Below are positions 39,232 through 47,036 of a DNA stretch of 64,000 nt, piece by piece. The position numbers and the translations under genes are program-made. The stretch comes from a virus. The notes beneath the pieces are model-generated. The model did not search any database, had not been told where the DNA came from, and worked only from the letters and a program-made list of their open reading frames with translations. The DNA lies in the IMG/VR virus record IMGVR_UViG_3300020581_000002, positions 1 through 64,000 of that record. One strand, given 5' to 3'. Positions within the stretch are counted from its first letter, which is position 1. Every line of letters begins with the position of its first letter.

Positions 39232-40362
39232 ATGGTCGATCACAATCAACTGCCGGATTACATTCGCAACAAGCAGGGCAGTGCCCCCTCGCTCGCTTAC
39301 AAAGCAATCGGGAACGTCGGCGCAGGCGCCGGGCCCTACCTGTCTATCTTGGGCGACCGGTTCACCCTCGTGGACATTGCGGGCAACGAGCAGCCCATCC
39401 AGACGCTTTACATCGATGTCGTGATCGTAGATGTGAACGACCACATGTCAAAGATGTACTACGAGACCAAGTACGACCCGAAAAATCCGACGCCGCCGGC
39501 TTGCTTCTCGGACAATGGAATTGCGCCCTCGACCGCGGCGGGCTGGCCGCAGTCGCCGACTTGCGCGTCGTGTCCTCAAAATGTGTGGGGCAGCAAGATC
39601 AGCGAGATGGGATCGAAGGTGAAGGCGTGCCGCGACGAACAAAAGACCGCGATCGTCATTCCCGGCATGCCCAACAGCATGTTCCGGCTGACCATCCCGC
39701 CCAACTCTCTAAAAAACTGGCGGGCCTATGTCGCCAAGTTCCTCAACGCCGGTTTCGACATGAGCGATGTCGTGACCAGGTTGTCGTTCGAGGGCGGCGG
39801 CGAGCGTGGCACCCTCGCATTTGCCCCGTCGCCGCAGGCATGGCTCGATGCCGCGACCCTCGCGGTACGCGACCAGGCCATCAAGACCAAGGCATCCGAC
39901 ATCATCGTGGGCCGCCTCGACCGGCCGCGACAGGCTGCGATTGCGCCTCCTGTTGGCATTCAAATGGGGGATCAATACGCGCCACTTCCTGTGCATCCTT
40001 TCCCTGCGGCCACTGCGGCGCCGCCGGCGGCGATCCCCTCCGCCGCGCCCCCCGCGCAGCATTGGGGCGCCCCTACCCCGCAGGCCACCCCTACAATGCC
40101 CGGACCGGCTGTTGCGCCTATTGCATCCCCCTCTGACCCGCCCGCGCGCCGCCGGCGCCGAACGAAGCAGGAGATGCAAGAAGCCAATGCGCAACAGCAA
40201 CCCGCCGCGACCCCGGCAGCGGCGCCTCCCGCGCCGGGCCCCGGTCCGGTGCTGGCGCCGTTCCGCCCAGCTGCCAACTCCGGTCCGGCGTTCGGCATGC
40301 AGGAGGCGCCACCCCCGAACGCCGAGCTGCAAGCAAGTATCAACTCTATTTTTAGCTCCTAG
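39232..40362 (+). CDS. ssDNA-binding/recombination-like protein with Pro-rich tail
   Basis: 376 aa. The N-domain (residues 1-215) is a beta-rich fold with FTLVDIAGNEQPIQTLYIDV and cysteines CFSDNGIAPS ... CASCPQNVWG ... CRDEQ of a possible zinc site. Residues 225-376 are Pro/Ala/Gln-rich and disordered with an internal RRRRRTKQEMQE basic patch. The layout (globular part plus flexible tail, location in the replication module) resembles phage SSB-type proteins, but this is inference. Confidence 0.55.
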   Translation: MVDHNQLPDYIRNKQGSAPSLAYKAIGNVGAGAGPYLSILGDRFTLVDIAGNEQPIQTLYIDVVIVDVNDHMSKMYYETKYDPKNPTPPACFSDNGIAPSTAAGWPQSPTCASCPQNVWGSKISEMGSKVKACRDEQKTAIVIPGMPNSMFRLTIPPNSLKNWRAYVAKFLNAGFDMSDVVTRLSFEGGGERGTLAFAPSPQAWLDAATLAVRDQAIKTKASDIIVGRLDRPRQAAIAPPVGIQMGDQYAPLPVHPFPAATAAPPAAIPSAAPPAQHWGAPTPQATPTMPGPAVAPIASPSDPPARRRRRTKQEMQEANAQQQPAATPAAAPPAPGPGPVLAPFRPAANSGPAFGMQEAPPPNAELQASINSIFSS

Positions 40363-40371
40363 GAGAAGCGC

Positions 40372-40611
40372 ATGATTGCTCGAGCATTGGCAATTTTCAC
40401 GGTGCTCGCGCTTTCGACGTGCGCGGCGGCGGCGCAGCACCGGCACCACGTTCACCATCGCGCGATTCCCGCCGACGCATTCGCGCAAGCTAAACCTGGT
40501 GCTGTGCCTATTCTTGTCAAGCCTGAGGTCGAGAGTATCCCACTACCGCGCCAGCGTCCCTTTGATCTGATTTGGTACGACCGTGTCACATCCGTCATTG
40601 GAGGAAGATAA
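40372..40611 (+). CDS. Secreted small protein with signal peptide (79 aa)
   Basis: MIARALAIFTVLALSTCAAA, then AQHRHHVHHRAI: basic start, hydrophobic core, AAA-Q cleavage. The mature part has HRHHVHH and a Pro-rich end (IPLPRQRPF). Placed at the 3' end of the replication operon, it may be a periplasmic, metal-binding protein; the HxHHVHH run suggests metal contact. AGGAGAAGCGC precedes ATG. Confidence 0.6.
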   Translation: MIARALAIFTVLALSTCAAAAQHRHHVHHRAIPADAFAQAKPGAVPILVKPEVESIPLPRQRPFDLIWYDRVTSVIGGR

Positions 40612-41037
40612 ATGACCAGAGCAAATGGAGCGCCCGAGTTCCTGCGCCGTAACGCCGCGACCGACCTCGGCAAACCGGATTACGCCGTGGACCTCGACGA
40701 GCCAAGGGCCGAGCCGCAGCTCGGGCCAGATGACTATGGCGGAGCAGGTCGCCGAAACGCTAGACAGCGCAGCGCTGACGCGGTCAATTTGTCCCGTTTA
40801 CAAGAAGCGATCGGCGACGTGGCGGCCAGCAACGTCAGGGCGGCAAAGACCTGGGAGGACAAGGTGCCCCTCGACGACATCGCCGAACGAATGTCACGGC
40901 TGACATATGGCGAACTGGTCGAGTTCGCCGAGGGACTCGTCAAGGTCCAGGACTACAAGGCGACTGACGATCCGTCCCTATTAGCTTCTTTTTTGTGGAA
41001 GTGGTGCGTTAATATCCAACAAGAGGTGAAAAAATGA
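40612..41037 (+). CDS. Hypothetical protein (141 aa)
   Basis: MTRANGAPEFLRRNAATDLG, then disordered DLDEPRAEPQLGPDDYGGAG and helical RLQEAIGDVAASNVRAAKTW, with the C-terminal VKVQDYKATDDPSLLASFLW. Charged disordered N-terminus plus helical C-terminus. Last gene of the rightward operon before the convergent minus-strand block. Function unknown. Confidence 0.6.
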   Translation: MTRANGAPEFLRRNAATDLGKPDYAVDLDEPRAEPQLGPDDYGGAGRRNARQRSADAVNLSRLQEAIGDVAASNVRAAKTWEDKVPLDDIAERMSRLTYGELVEFAEGLVKVQDYKATDDPSLLASFLWKWCVNIQQEVKK

Positions 41038-41061
41038 GACCAGTCTTTTTCGTTTATATCT

Positions 41062-41748
41062 TCAATGGTGCAGCATAATGGCGACGGCTCCGATGGCACC
41101 GATGATTGTCACTGCAGCCACGACAATGGCGATGAGCAATGAGCTGGATGATAGTGTTTCCGTTCTGTGTATCGTTGCACCCTGCAACCTGGATTCAAGA
41201 GCTGTAATCCGATCTTTCTGATCGTTGACCAGCTCTTTCAACGCAATGTTTTTCTCATCTGAACTCTTGCTGACGGTGTCAATGCGCTTGCCCTGCTCCG
41301 TGATCTGATCTTTGAATCCTGTTTCGGTCTTATTGATCGCTTTATCGGCTGAGGCGAACGCTGCGTCGATAGCCTTGGTCGCGTCACCTCTCGATGTTTC
41401 CGATCTAGTATCCCGCTCGGCAAACTGAATCTTGATGTTGTCAAAGCGCTGGTCGTAGACCTTGAATTTCTCGTCTACGTTAAGCGACTGTTGCTTGATG
41501 CTATAAAGCAAATTGGCAGGGAATCGATCCACTGTTTTTTCAAGATGATCAATCCGAACGTTCATATATTCGCGGTCCCCCTTCAGCTGCCGTTCGACGA
41601 TTTCACGAGTAAAGTTGACGAGAATTTCCGCCAGCTCGCGAGAACCTGTGATCTCGCGCAAGAGCGCAGTCGTCGTCAGAACGGTCGGATCGGGGTTAGG
41701 CGTCGAAAGTTCCCGCGACTTGGTCTCAGAGTCAGAACGATCAGCCAT
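41062..41748 (-). CDS. Tail-anchored coiled-coil membrane protein
   Basis: 228 aa. Residues 30-200 are helical coiled coil (AEILVNFTREIVERQLKGDR, DEKFKVYDQRFDNIKIQFAE, LKELVNDQKDRITALESRL), and residues ~200-228 form one transmembrane helix ILIAIVVAA-like SLLIAIVVAAVTIIGAIGAV. A single C-terminal anchor and long cytoplasmic coil suit a membrane tether in the lysis block; holin, antiholin and superinfection-exclusion roles all fit. First gene after the operator at 41798. Confidence 0.65.
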   Translation of the reverse strand: MADRSDSETKSRELSTPNPDPTVLTTTALLREITGSRELAEILVNFTREIVERQLKGDREYMNVRIDHLEKTVDRFPANLLYSIKQQSLNVDEKFKVYDQRFDNIKIQFAERDTRSETSRGDATKAIDAAFASADKAINKTETGFKDQITEQGKRIDTVSKSSDEKNIALKELVNDQKDRITALESRLQGATIHRTETLSSSSLLIAIVVAAVTIIGAIGAVAIMLHH

Positions 41749-41797
41749 GAAGTCACCCTTGCGCTTGAGCTACGCAAGTCGCACGTCCTTGCTCCTT

Positions 41798-41820
41798 GAC
41801 GGTACCATTTAGCTACCGTC
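41798..41820. promoter_or_regulatory. Operator-like palindrome before the lysis block
   Basis: GACGGTA-N9-TACCGTC is a perfect 7-bp inverted repeat around CCATTTAGC. On the minus strand it reads TAGCTAAATGGTACCG, close to the TAGCTAAATGTACTCG at 29.2 kb. It lies 50 bases before the coiled-coil gene, whose own AAGGAGCAAGG follows. Likely a repressor or activator site. Confidence 0.45.
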
Positions 41821-41836
41821 TAGCAAAGATGCTATT

Positions 41837-42055
41837 TCAACGCGGCGGAAACAACGTGATGTTGCCAAGCACCGGCCACAATAGCCTGACGAGGATCAGG
41901 ATCGCGACCAATATGAAAATGACACCGAGGATCGTGAGCACCATGTGCGGCAAAGCAAAGCCAAGCGCACCGAGCACCCAGATAATCAGATAGTAGCAAA
42001 GCGCGACGACGCAGAGATAGATCAGCGCGCGGATGACGGCTTCGAACAGTCCCAT
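41837..42055 (-). CDS. Two-helix membrane protein, candidate holin (72 aa)
   Basis: ATG 42055 with GAAGGGAAAAGCC. MGLFEAVIRALIYLCVVALC, then YYLIIWVLGALGFALPHMVL and TILGVIFILVAILILVRLL, gives two or three transmembrane helices. Similar small proteins act as holins or holin partners next to endolysins. No charged loop typical of pinholins is evident. Confidence 0.55.
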   Translation of the reverse strand: MGLFEAVIRALIYLCVVALCYYLIIWVLGALGFALPHMVLTILGVIFILVAILILVRLLWPVLGNITLFPPR

Positions 42056-42066
42056 GGCTTTTCCCT

Positions 42067-42159
42067 TCAGGACAGAGCCCAGATCGCGAACGCTAGCACG
42101 AAAGCGCCAAGCAATACCATCATAGCGATTATCGCGAGGACCATCCACTCGCCTCTCAT
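42067..42159 (-). CDS. 30-aa membrane microprotein
   Basis: ATG 42159 overlaps the TGA of the 64-aa gene. MRGEWMVLAIIAMMVLLGAF, then VLAFAIWALS, is one transmembrane helix. Its size and location in the lysis cluster suggest a pinholin- or antiholin-like peptide. Not proven. Confidence 0.45.
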   Translation of the reverse strand: MRGEWMVLAIIAMMVLLGAFVLAFAIWALS

Positions 42160-42350
42160 GGCTTTTGCCCCTTGGTCGCGTTCCGCCTCGGCGGACGGTG
42201 GTTTGCCCCGCCGGCGGTCGCTTCCAACGGGATAAATCGCCGCCCCAGGTCGCGGATGCCGTCGCGAATCAGCGGCCAGTGCTCGGACACATTATCCGGC
42301 CTGATCTCATCCAGAGTTCGAAGCAAATCCTCAAACGTCCGCCGCGGCAT
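42156..42350 (-). CDS. Hypothetical basic protein (64 aa)
   Basis: MPRRTFEDLLRTLDEIRPDN, then VSEHWPLIRDGIRDLGRRFI, is helical with an Arg/Pro-rich tail. Weak TTAGGCT before ATG. It is coupled to the membrane microprotein by ATGA. Function unknown. Confidence 0.5.
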   Translation of the reverse strand: MPRRTFEDLLRTLDEIRPDNVSEHWPLIRDGIRDLGRRFIPLEATAGGANHRPPRRNATKGQKP

Positions 42351-42358
42351 AGCCTAAC

Positions 42359-42571
42359 TCAATGTACAATGGTAACGGGCCAGTAGAAATGACCCAGCAA
42401 GATGCCGAGGAACAGGCCAAACAATCCAATACTTAGTGGCCACTTGCTCCCGACGTGGGCCATCGTCTCGGATAACGTCCACTGGCGATCCTGATGATTA
42501 ATTGCGTACCGTTCGAAAACGGCAAACAAGCCGACCGCGACTGCCAGCCAAACGATCCACAGCCATGCCAC
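42359..42571 (-). CDS. Two-helix membrane protein, candidate holin (70 aa)
   Basis: MAWLWIVWLAVAVGLFAVFE, then KWPLSIGLFGLFLGILLGHF, makes two transmembrane helices separated by a charged loop (RYAINHQDRQWTLSETMAH). Holin class II-like topology. No ribosome binding site of strength is visible. Located between lysis-block neighbours. Confidence 0.5.
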   Translation of the reverse strand: MAWLWIVWLAVAVGLFAVFERYAINHQDRQWTLSETMAHVGSKWPLSIGLFGLFLGILLGHFYWPVTIVH

Positions 42572-42583
42572 AGGAAATAGGTC

Positions 42584-42907
42584 CTAGCCAAGCGATTTGA
42601 TCAGCGCCTCGACCTTGGTCCAAGTCTCGTCGCCAACGATGCCGTCCACCTCAAGTTCGTGCGCCGTCTGAAACGCCCGCACGCGGTCCTCTGTCGCCTG
42701 CGAGTAGGCCAGCATCGTCTGCACCTGGGCGACCGCGGCGACGGGGTCCTGGTGCGCCGCGATCGTCGCCATGATGCGCATGAGGTCGGGCCCGGCGCCA
42801 GCCGCGAAGCTCATGGCGGCGTTGAGGCCGCCGAGCCGCTCGACGATATCCTCGATCTCGCCGCGGTTCGAGAACAGGACATCGAAGAAAGCGCCAACGC
42901 TGGTCAT
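42584..42907 (-). CDS. Peptidoglycan-binding-domain protein (107 aa)
   Basis: The C-terminal third RVRAFQTAHELEVDGIVGDE, then TWTKVEALIKSLG, has the F-Q-x3-L-x-V-D-G-I-V-G-x-x-T-W pattern of PG_binding_1. The N-terminus is a helical region. A cell-wall-binding protein of the lysis cluster; may work with the large hydrolase gene two genes away. Confidence 0.8.
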   Translation of the reverse strand: MTSVGAFFDVLFSNRGEIEDIVERLGGLNAAMSFAAGAGPDLMRIMATIAAHQDPVAAVAQVQTMLAYSQATEDRVRAFQTAHELEVDGIVGDETWTKVEALIKSLG

Positions 42908-42910
42908 TTT

Positions 42911-43138
42911 TTAAGAGGGTTGTACTGGCATCGGCACCGGGATCGACAATGGCTTAGCGGTTTCTGACAATGCTGGAGCGGCCGTACCTCCGGCAGTGTT
43001 GTGATCAAACCAAGCTTGAAAGGCGCTTTCGACCGTATGCGCGGCATCGGATGCCATGATTTGCTGGATGGCTTCGACAACCTTCGGGAGCGACGCCGAA
43101 GCCTGCATGATGATCTGGAACATCGTAAACGGGTTCAT
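42911..43138 (-). CDS. Hypothetical amphipathic protein (75 aa)
   Basis: MNPFTMFQIIMQASASLPKV, then VEAIQQIMASDAAHTVESAF and a disordered Pro-rich tail PVPMPVQPS. The N-terminal amphipathic helix could be membrane-active. In the lysis block; function unknown. Confidence 0.5.
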   Translation of the reverse strand: MNPFTMFQIIMQASASLPKVVEAIQQIMASDAAHTVESAFQAWFDHNTAGGTAAPALSETAKPLSIPVPMPVQPS

Positions 43139-43196
43139 TTTTAGGTCCTTTCATGCGCGGTCCCGCCGCGCGCGGTTTATCTATTTGTAGCCGTCC

Positions 43197-43364
43197 CTAT
43201 CTTCCAGCGGTGCCGTAGTCTGCACGTCGATCGTTGCTTGGACAACGCTTGATCACAGTGACCTCACCAGACCCAAATTGCGCAATTGTTTGTTCGGCCA
43301 TTTCTCTGATCGACTTCTCGAAAGCCTTGCAAGCCTCTATGTCGCGTAGGATTTCACAGCTCAT
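43197..43364 (-). CDS. Hypothetical protein (55 aa)
   Basis: ATG 43364 with AGGAGGACAAAA, an excellent ribosome binding site. MSCEILRDIEACKAFEKSIR, then EMAEQTIAQFGSGEVTVIKR and CPSNDRRADYGTAGR, is a soluble charged protein. Short length but strong translational signal. Function unknown. Confidence 0.6.
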   Translation of the reverse strand: MSCEILRDIEACKAFEKSIREMAEQTIAQFGSGEVTVIKRCPSNDRRADYGTAGR

Positions 43365-43384
43365 TTTTGTCCTCCTGATTAAAG

Positions 43385-44563
43385 CTAGATCACCTTGGGC
43401 TCAGTGGAAGCTGGCCACCAGTAGCCAAGCAGCCCCATGGTGGAGCCGGATATCGGGATGGATTCGATCATCACTTGATCATTTTCATTGCCCCCCAGGA
43501 CATTGATGCGCCCAGTCGCAGCATCGCCGACATAGAAACCGACGTGGCCTTCAGTGCCAGATTGCGATCCGCGCCAAAACACGGCGAGACAGCCCAGCCG
43601 CGGCGTGTCGATCTTGGTAAAGGCTGGAGAGGTCGTAAAGCTGCGCGCCATTGCGTTAATGCCTGTGAGCGTGATGCCGGCCTTGCGCAACATCGCCCCG
43701 GCAAAGATCGCGCACCACGGCTCGCCATCAGCCCCGTAGCCGGCGAGATCCACGTATTTCTGAATGCCGTGGTTGTCAGGCAGCTCGTGAAAGCCGATCT
43801 CTGCGCGCGCGAGGGTGAGCCATGAAGGTTCGCCTGCCACGCCGGCAGGGACCGTCGCAGCGGGTGCGCTCAAGCCCTCGAATGCCCAATCAACCTTGCC
43901 CTTGCCGTCGATGCCTACGGCACGCGCGGCTGTGGGCGTCAGGTCGATGCCGGCCAGGTTGGTGTGACGGCCACCCATGTCGGTGCCGGTCTCGGCTTGG
44001 GGCCGTCCGCCGGTCTGCCAATAGGGATCGTGCGTGTTCCAAGGGCCGACATCGACGATATCGCAGACAGCATCGCCCTTCGGCCCCCACACATGGACCC
44101 GCGGCCGCGTGCCTGGGAAACGATAGGGCAGGGCGACACCCATCTCGGTGTCGTTGATGATGTGGTTGTCGTAGGCGCTGGTATTGGGGTCGGAGGCGCC
44201 ACCGAATTCCGTGGCCGTGATGCCGGTCTGGCGCGTCGTGGCTGGTTCAGGGATAGGTTTCGGTGTTGGGAACGGCTGCGGAACGCTCACCGGCGGACTC
44301 GGCGCAGGCACGACAGGAACTTGCGGGAGCTGTCCGGCGATCAGTGCGTCCTTTGCACGACTCCCTGCGCTCGATCCAAGCTCATAGCCCAGCGCCCAGC
44401 AGAACCCGGCTGTCAGAACGCCGAACACGCCCCCGGTCAGCGTCAGGGCTACGTCGCCGGAAACGTCAGGCTTGATCCAACCAGTGAGCAGCAGGTAGCC
44501 GAAAACCAGATAGCCAAAGATAACAAGGAATGAAACGATCGCTGTGCGGGTCCGGTCGCTCAT
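43385..44563 (-). CDS. Three-part lysis protein: membrane helices, barrel-like domain, CHAP-type hydrolase
   Basis: 392 aa. Residues 8-28 and 38-60 are transmembrane helices, as in holins. Residues 80-112 are Pro-rich linker. Residues 113-235 (TGITATEFGGASDP, RVHVWGPKGDAVCDIVDVGP, IDLTPTAARAVGIDGKG) look like the double-psi beta-barrel (RlpA/expansin type). Residues 245-392 follow the TIGR02594/CHAP pattern: EPWCAIF (Cys284), GHVGFYV (His340), LGGNENDQV. A cell-wall hydrolase tethered to the membrane, with a built-in glycan-binding or lytic barrel, is inferred. Confidence 0.75.
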   Translation of the reverse strand: MSDRTRTAIVSFLVIFGYLVFGYLLLTGWIKPDVSGDVALTLTGGVFGVLTAGFCWALGYELGSSAGSRAKDALIAGQLPQVPVVPAPSPPVSVPQPFPTPKPIPEPATTRQTGITATEFGGASDPNTSAYDNHIINDTEMGVALPYRFPGTRPRVHVWGPKGDAVCDIVDVGPWNTHDPYWQTGGRPQAETGTDMGGRHTNLAGIDLTPTAARAVGIDGKGKVDWAFEGLSAPAATVPAGVAGEPSWLTLARAEIGFHELPDNHGIQKYVDLAGYGADGEPWCAIFAGAMLRKAGITLTGINAMARSFTTSPAFTKIDTPRLGCLAVFWRGSQSGTEGHVGFYVGDAATGRINVLGGNENDQVMIESIPISGSTMGLLGYWWPASTEPKVI

Positions 44564-44569
44564 TCCTTT

Positions 44570-45961
44570 TTATGCTCCTATGCAAATCCAGGACGCTGTC
44601 GTCGCTGCCGCGCTCACGAACCCTATAGTCAAGGTAGTCGCAGTTACAGTCATGTTGGTGGTTACGGGAGCAGCAACAGTGCAAAACGGTATGTTTGCAA
44701 ACGCGGTGCCAAAATTGAACGAGCAAGTGCTGGCATTGCTGGTAAATGTCGCGCGTCCAGCAAAATCAGTCGCTCCTGTTCCAAGCGCGAATCCCGCGCA
44801 GGTGTTTACGACGGGCACGCTTGTGGAGACGCTAGAGAGATGTCCATTATTGTCAAACACGAGCGATTGGTTGTTAAGACCGGCAGCGTTGCTTGTGCTA
44901 ATTTGCACTTTGGTCGGGACGTTGCTCCCGCTCGGCGCCGCGGAGACGCTCGCCTGTATCTGTGCCGCATTGCGCTGAGCGGCGTTCGAGAAGCCGCTGA
45001 AATTGACGATGCCGAGCACATCGCTGTTGAGAACCGCGCCGCCGCTACGGGATTTTTGAAGATTGTAGGAAGCAGCTGACGCATCGGAAGTCGTATTCTG
45101 GTTGACGTGCGCTGGAGTGGCAGTCACGCTTGAGGCGCACGAGACCGTGTTGTTCGCGTCGATCGTGCAACCGCTCACGGTTGGGGCGCCACCAGCGCCT
45201 CCGCCCAACATGACTGCGTTTGCGGTAAGCGCGCCCGACGATGCTAGCGTGTTAGCGGAGTTGAAATAGGGAACGCCCCCGCTGGTGCCACCCGTGAGTC
45301 CTGTACCGCCGAAACCAACGGCAATGGCGGTTCCTTGCCATACGCCGGTCCCGATCGTCCCAACGGTCGTGATGTTTCCCTGCACCGCCGCGGGGAGCGT
45401 GGACGAGATCGACGGCACGCCTCCGGCCGACGTAACGAGCGCGCCATTGTTGGCAGTCGCGAGTCCCGACACCACTGCGCCGCTCGCGGCGTACCACGCA
45501 AGCTGGTTAATCGTACCGATGTTGACGCCATTGGTGTTGCCACAGTCCTTGAGGTCCCCGGTAGTGTCTGAGAAGCACGCGAAGTCGTTGATGGTGACAG
45601 GGAGGCCGGTAGTGATAGGCAATCCCTGCGTCACACCATTGAGAGTCCAGGTGAAACCGCCGGTCGCGCCGCCGAAATTATCAAGCGCGAAACCGCCGCC
45701 GGTTCCGGTGACGTTGAAACAGAGGCGGTTGTAGGGACCCGAAAAGAACCCGCTGAACTGGCATATGCCGAAGCCGCTCGCGGTCGCGTTGAGGCTCGTT
45801 GGATTGGCGCCCGCGGGATCGGGCCCGCCATCACCGATGACACCCGTTGTGATCCACTTGGTGACGTGACCCGGCGTGACGTTGCCACTCTGCCGAACTT
45901 GCTGCGCGCTCGCGGGGAGAGAGGCGAGGAGAGCGGCTAGAATCGCAAGGATTTTTTTCAT
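44570..45961 (-). CDS. Secreted fibre-like protein with QSGN-TPGH motif
   Basis: 463 aa from ATG 45961 behind GAGG. MKKILAILAALLASLPASA is a Sec signal peptide with ASAQ cleavage. Then QVRQSGNVTPGHVTKWITTG VIGDGG, a motif shared with the gene at 46545. The rest is Gly/Ser/Thr/Asn-rich with beta-helix-like repeats (SGALTANAVMLGGGAGGAPT). Ends FVSAAATTASWICIGA. Probably a tail-fibre or adhesin that is exported or carries a signal-peptide-like N-terminus. Confidence 0.65.
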   Translation of the reverse strand: MKKILAILAALLASLPASAQQVRQSGNVTPGHVTKWITTGVIGDGGPDPAGANPTSLNATASGFGICQFSGFFSGPYNRLCFNVTGTGGGFALDNFGGATGGFTWTLNGVTQGLPITTGLPVTINDFACFSDTTGDLKDCGNTNGVNIGTINQLAWYAASGAVVSGLATANNGALVTSAGGVPSISSTLPAAVQGNITTVGTIGTGVWQGTAIAVGFGGTGLTGGTSGGVPYFNSANTLASSGALTANAVMLGGGAGGAPTVSGCTIDANNTVSCASSVTATPAHVNQNTTSDASAASYNLQKSRSGGAVLNSDVLGIVNFSGFSNAAQRNAAQIQASVSAAPSGSNVPTKVQISTSNAAGLNNQSLVFDNNGHLSSVSTSVPVVNTCAGFALGTGATDFAGRATFTSNASTCSFNFGTAFANIPFCTVAAPVTTNMTVTATTLTIGFVSAAATTASWICIGA

Positions 45962-46029
45962 GGAAGCCTCTTTTACGCTACCCAAAACTCGTTTACAACT
46001 CGCTGGCTAGCAAACAGGAGAACAAGCGC

Positions 46030-46548
46030 ATGCCTTCCACCTTAGAGGATTTCGTAGACAATTTGGAGAAAAGCCCAAGCTCCGTCGAGATGAACCGCCG
46101 CTTCGACGTGTTCGTGGACGCCATGCGCGATGTGCGGCAGCGACTGGAAAACCTCGAGCTGGCGCACATCAAGAGCGGAGTCCAGGTGGCGGCGCATGAA
46201 ACGAAGCTCGTTGACAACGGCGCCGTTATCGCAGCACTGGAGCGCGATCGGACCGATCTCAAGAAGCGCCAGGACGCCATAGAGAGCAAACCGCTTGCTC
46301 ACGATGACCGGCTCGACGAGCTGGAAGCGCGAGTGCGCATAACGGAAGGTGCCATTGGGGCACTTGGCGGCAAGATCGATAAACCGCCGGCAAAAACGGA
46401 AGCGCATCCAATCGCTCCTGTCGCCCAGGCGCGACCCGGAAAAGTCGAAGCGCCTTCAACTGCTCCTGCTCCGGCAAAACCGTGGTTTGGGGCCCAGAGC
46501 AAAGAGCATGAGACCCCGCCCCCGATGGGTGCTCCGGTACCAGCTTAA
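46030..46548 (+). CDS. Coiled-coil protein on opposite strand (172 aa)
   Basis: ATG 46030 with AGGAGAACAAGCGC. MPSTLEDFVDNLEKSPSSVE, then helical VFVDAMRDVRQRLENLELAH and DRLDELEARVRITEGAIGAL, followed by a Pro/Ala-rich tail. It is the only plus-strand gene among minus-strand fibre genes, and its TAA shares the TTAA with the stop of the neighbour. A moron-like or regulatory insert. Confidence 0.65.
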   Translation: MPSTLEDFVDNLEKSPSSVEMNRRFDVFVDAMRDVRQRLENLELAHIKSGVQVAAHETKLVDNGAVIAALERDRTDLKKRQDAIESKPLAHDDRLDELEARVRITEGAIGALGGKIDKPPAKTEAHPIAPVAQARPGKVEAPSTAPAPAKPWFGAQSKEHETPPPMGAPVPA

Positions 46549-47033
46549 GACAGGTCAATACCCACGAGGTAGATATCCGCCGTCGCCGCGACGGGCTGAG
46601 CCGTCGTAAGCGCGAACCAAATATTGAGCAGCCCGCCGATCGTCCCGAGGTTCGCGGACGAGAACCGCGTGCCGCTCCCGAACGCCGCGAGCGTGGCGTT
46701 AAGCAGCGCGTTGGCGGTCGTGAGCGCCGAGTATGCCTGCGCAGCTGCCACGATCGGCGTGCCTGCCTTCGCTGCCTGCGGGTAGAACCCGCCCACGGCT
46801 GTCGTCAAATTGAGCGAGGCGTTCGTCACTATGATCCCGGTAAGCGCAAAGGCCGTCACGCGCTGCGGGATCGCGATCGGCTGGTCACTGGTCGTGTTGA
46901 AGTTGGCGCCGCGTAGCGAGGCGAGAACGCGCTGAGCTGCGAGCGCTGCGCCGCCGTCACCGATGACGCCTGGCGCGACCCACACAGGCAGATGCCCTGG
47001 AGTAATGTTGCCGCTTTGCTGGACAAAACCCAT
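46545..47033 (-). CDS. QSGN-TPGH-motif virion protein (162 aa)
   Basis: MGFVQQSGNITPGHLPVWVA, then PGVIGDGG, repeats the start of the mature protein from 45961, then beta-rich GTGIIVTNASLNLTTAVGGF-like strands (ALTGIIVTNASLNLTTAVGG) with C-terminal FALTTAQPVAATADIYLVGI. No signal peptide. Pattern known to me from tail-associated prophage proteins of alphaproteobacteria. Probable tail-fibre or chaperone. Confidence 0.6.
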   Translation of the reverse strand: MGFVQQSGNITPGHLPVWVAPGVIGDGGAALAAQRVLASLRGANFNTTSDQPIAIPQRVTAFALTGIIVTNASLNLTTAVGGFYPQAAKAGTPIVAAAQAYSALTTANALLNATLAAFGSGTRFSSANLGTIGGLLNIWFALTTAQPVAATADIYLVGIDLS

Positions 47034-47036
47034 CGG

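Noticed and set aside
41034-41078. Plus-strand 14-codon frame MRPVFFVYIFNGAA at the end of the rightward operon
   Set aside because: Only a coupled start supports it, it has no usable ribosome binding site, and it overlaps the convergent gene; too short to call.
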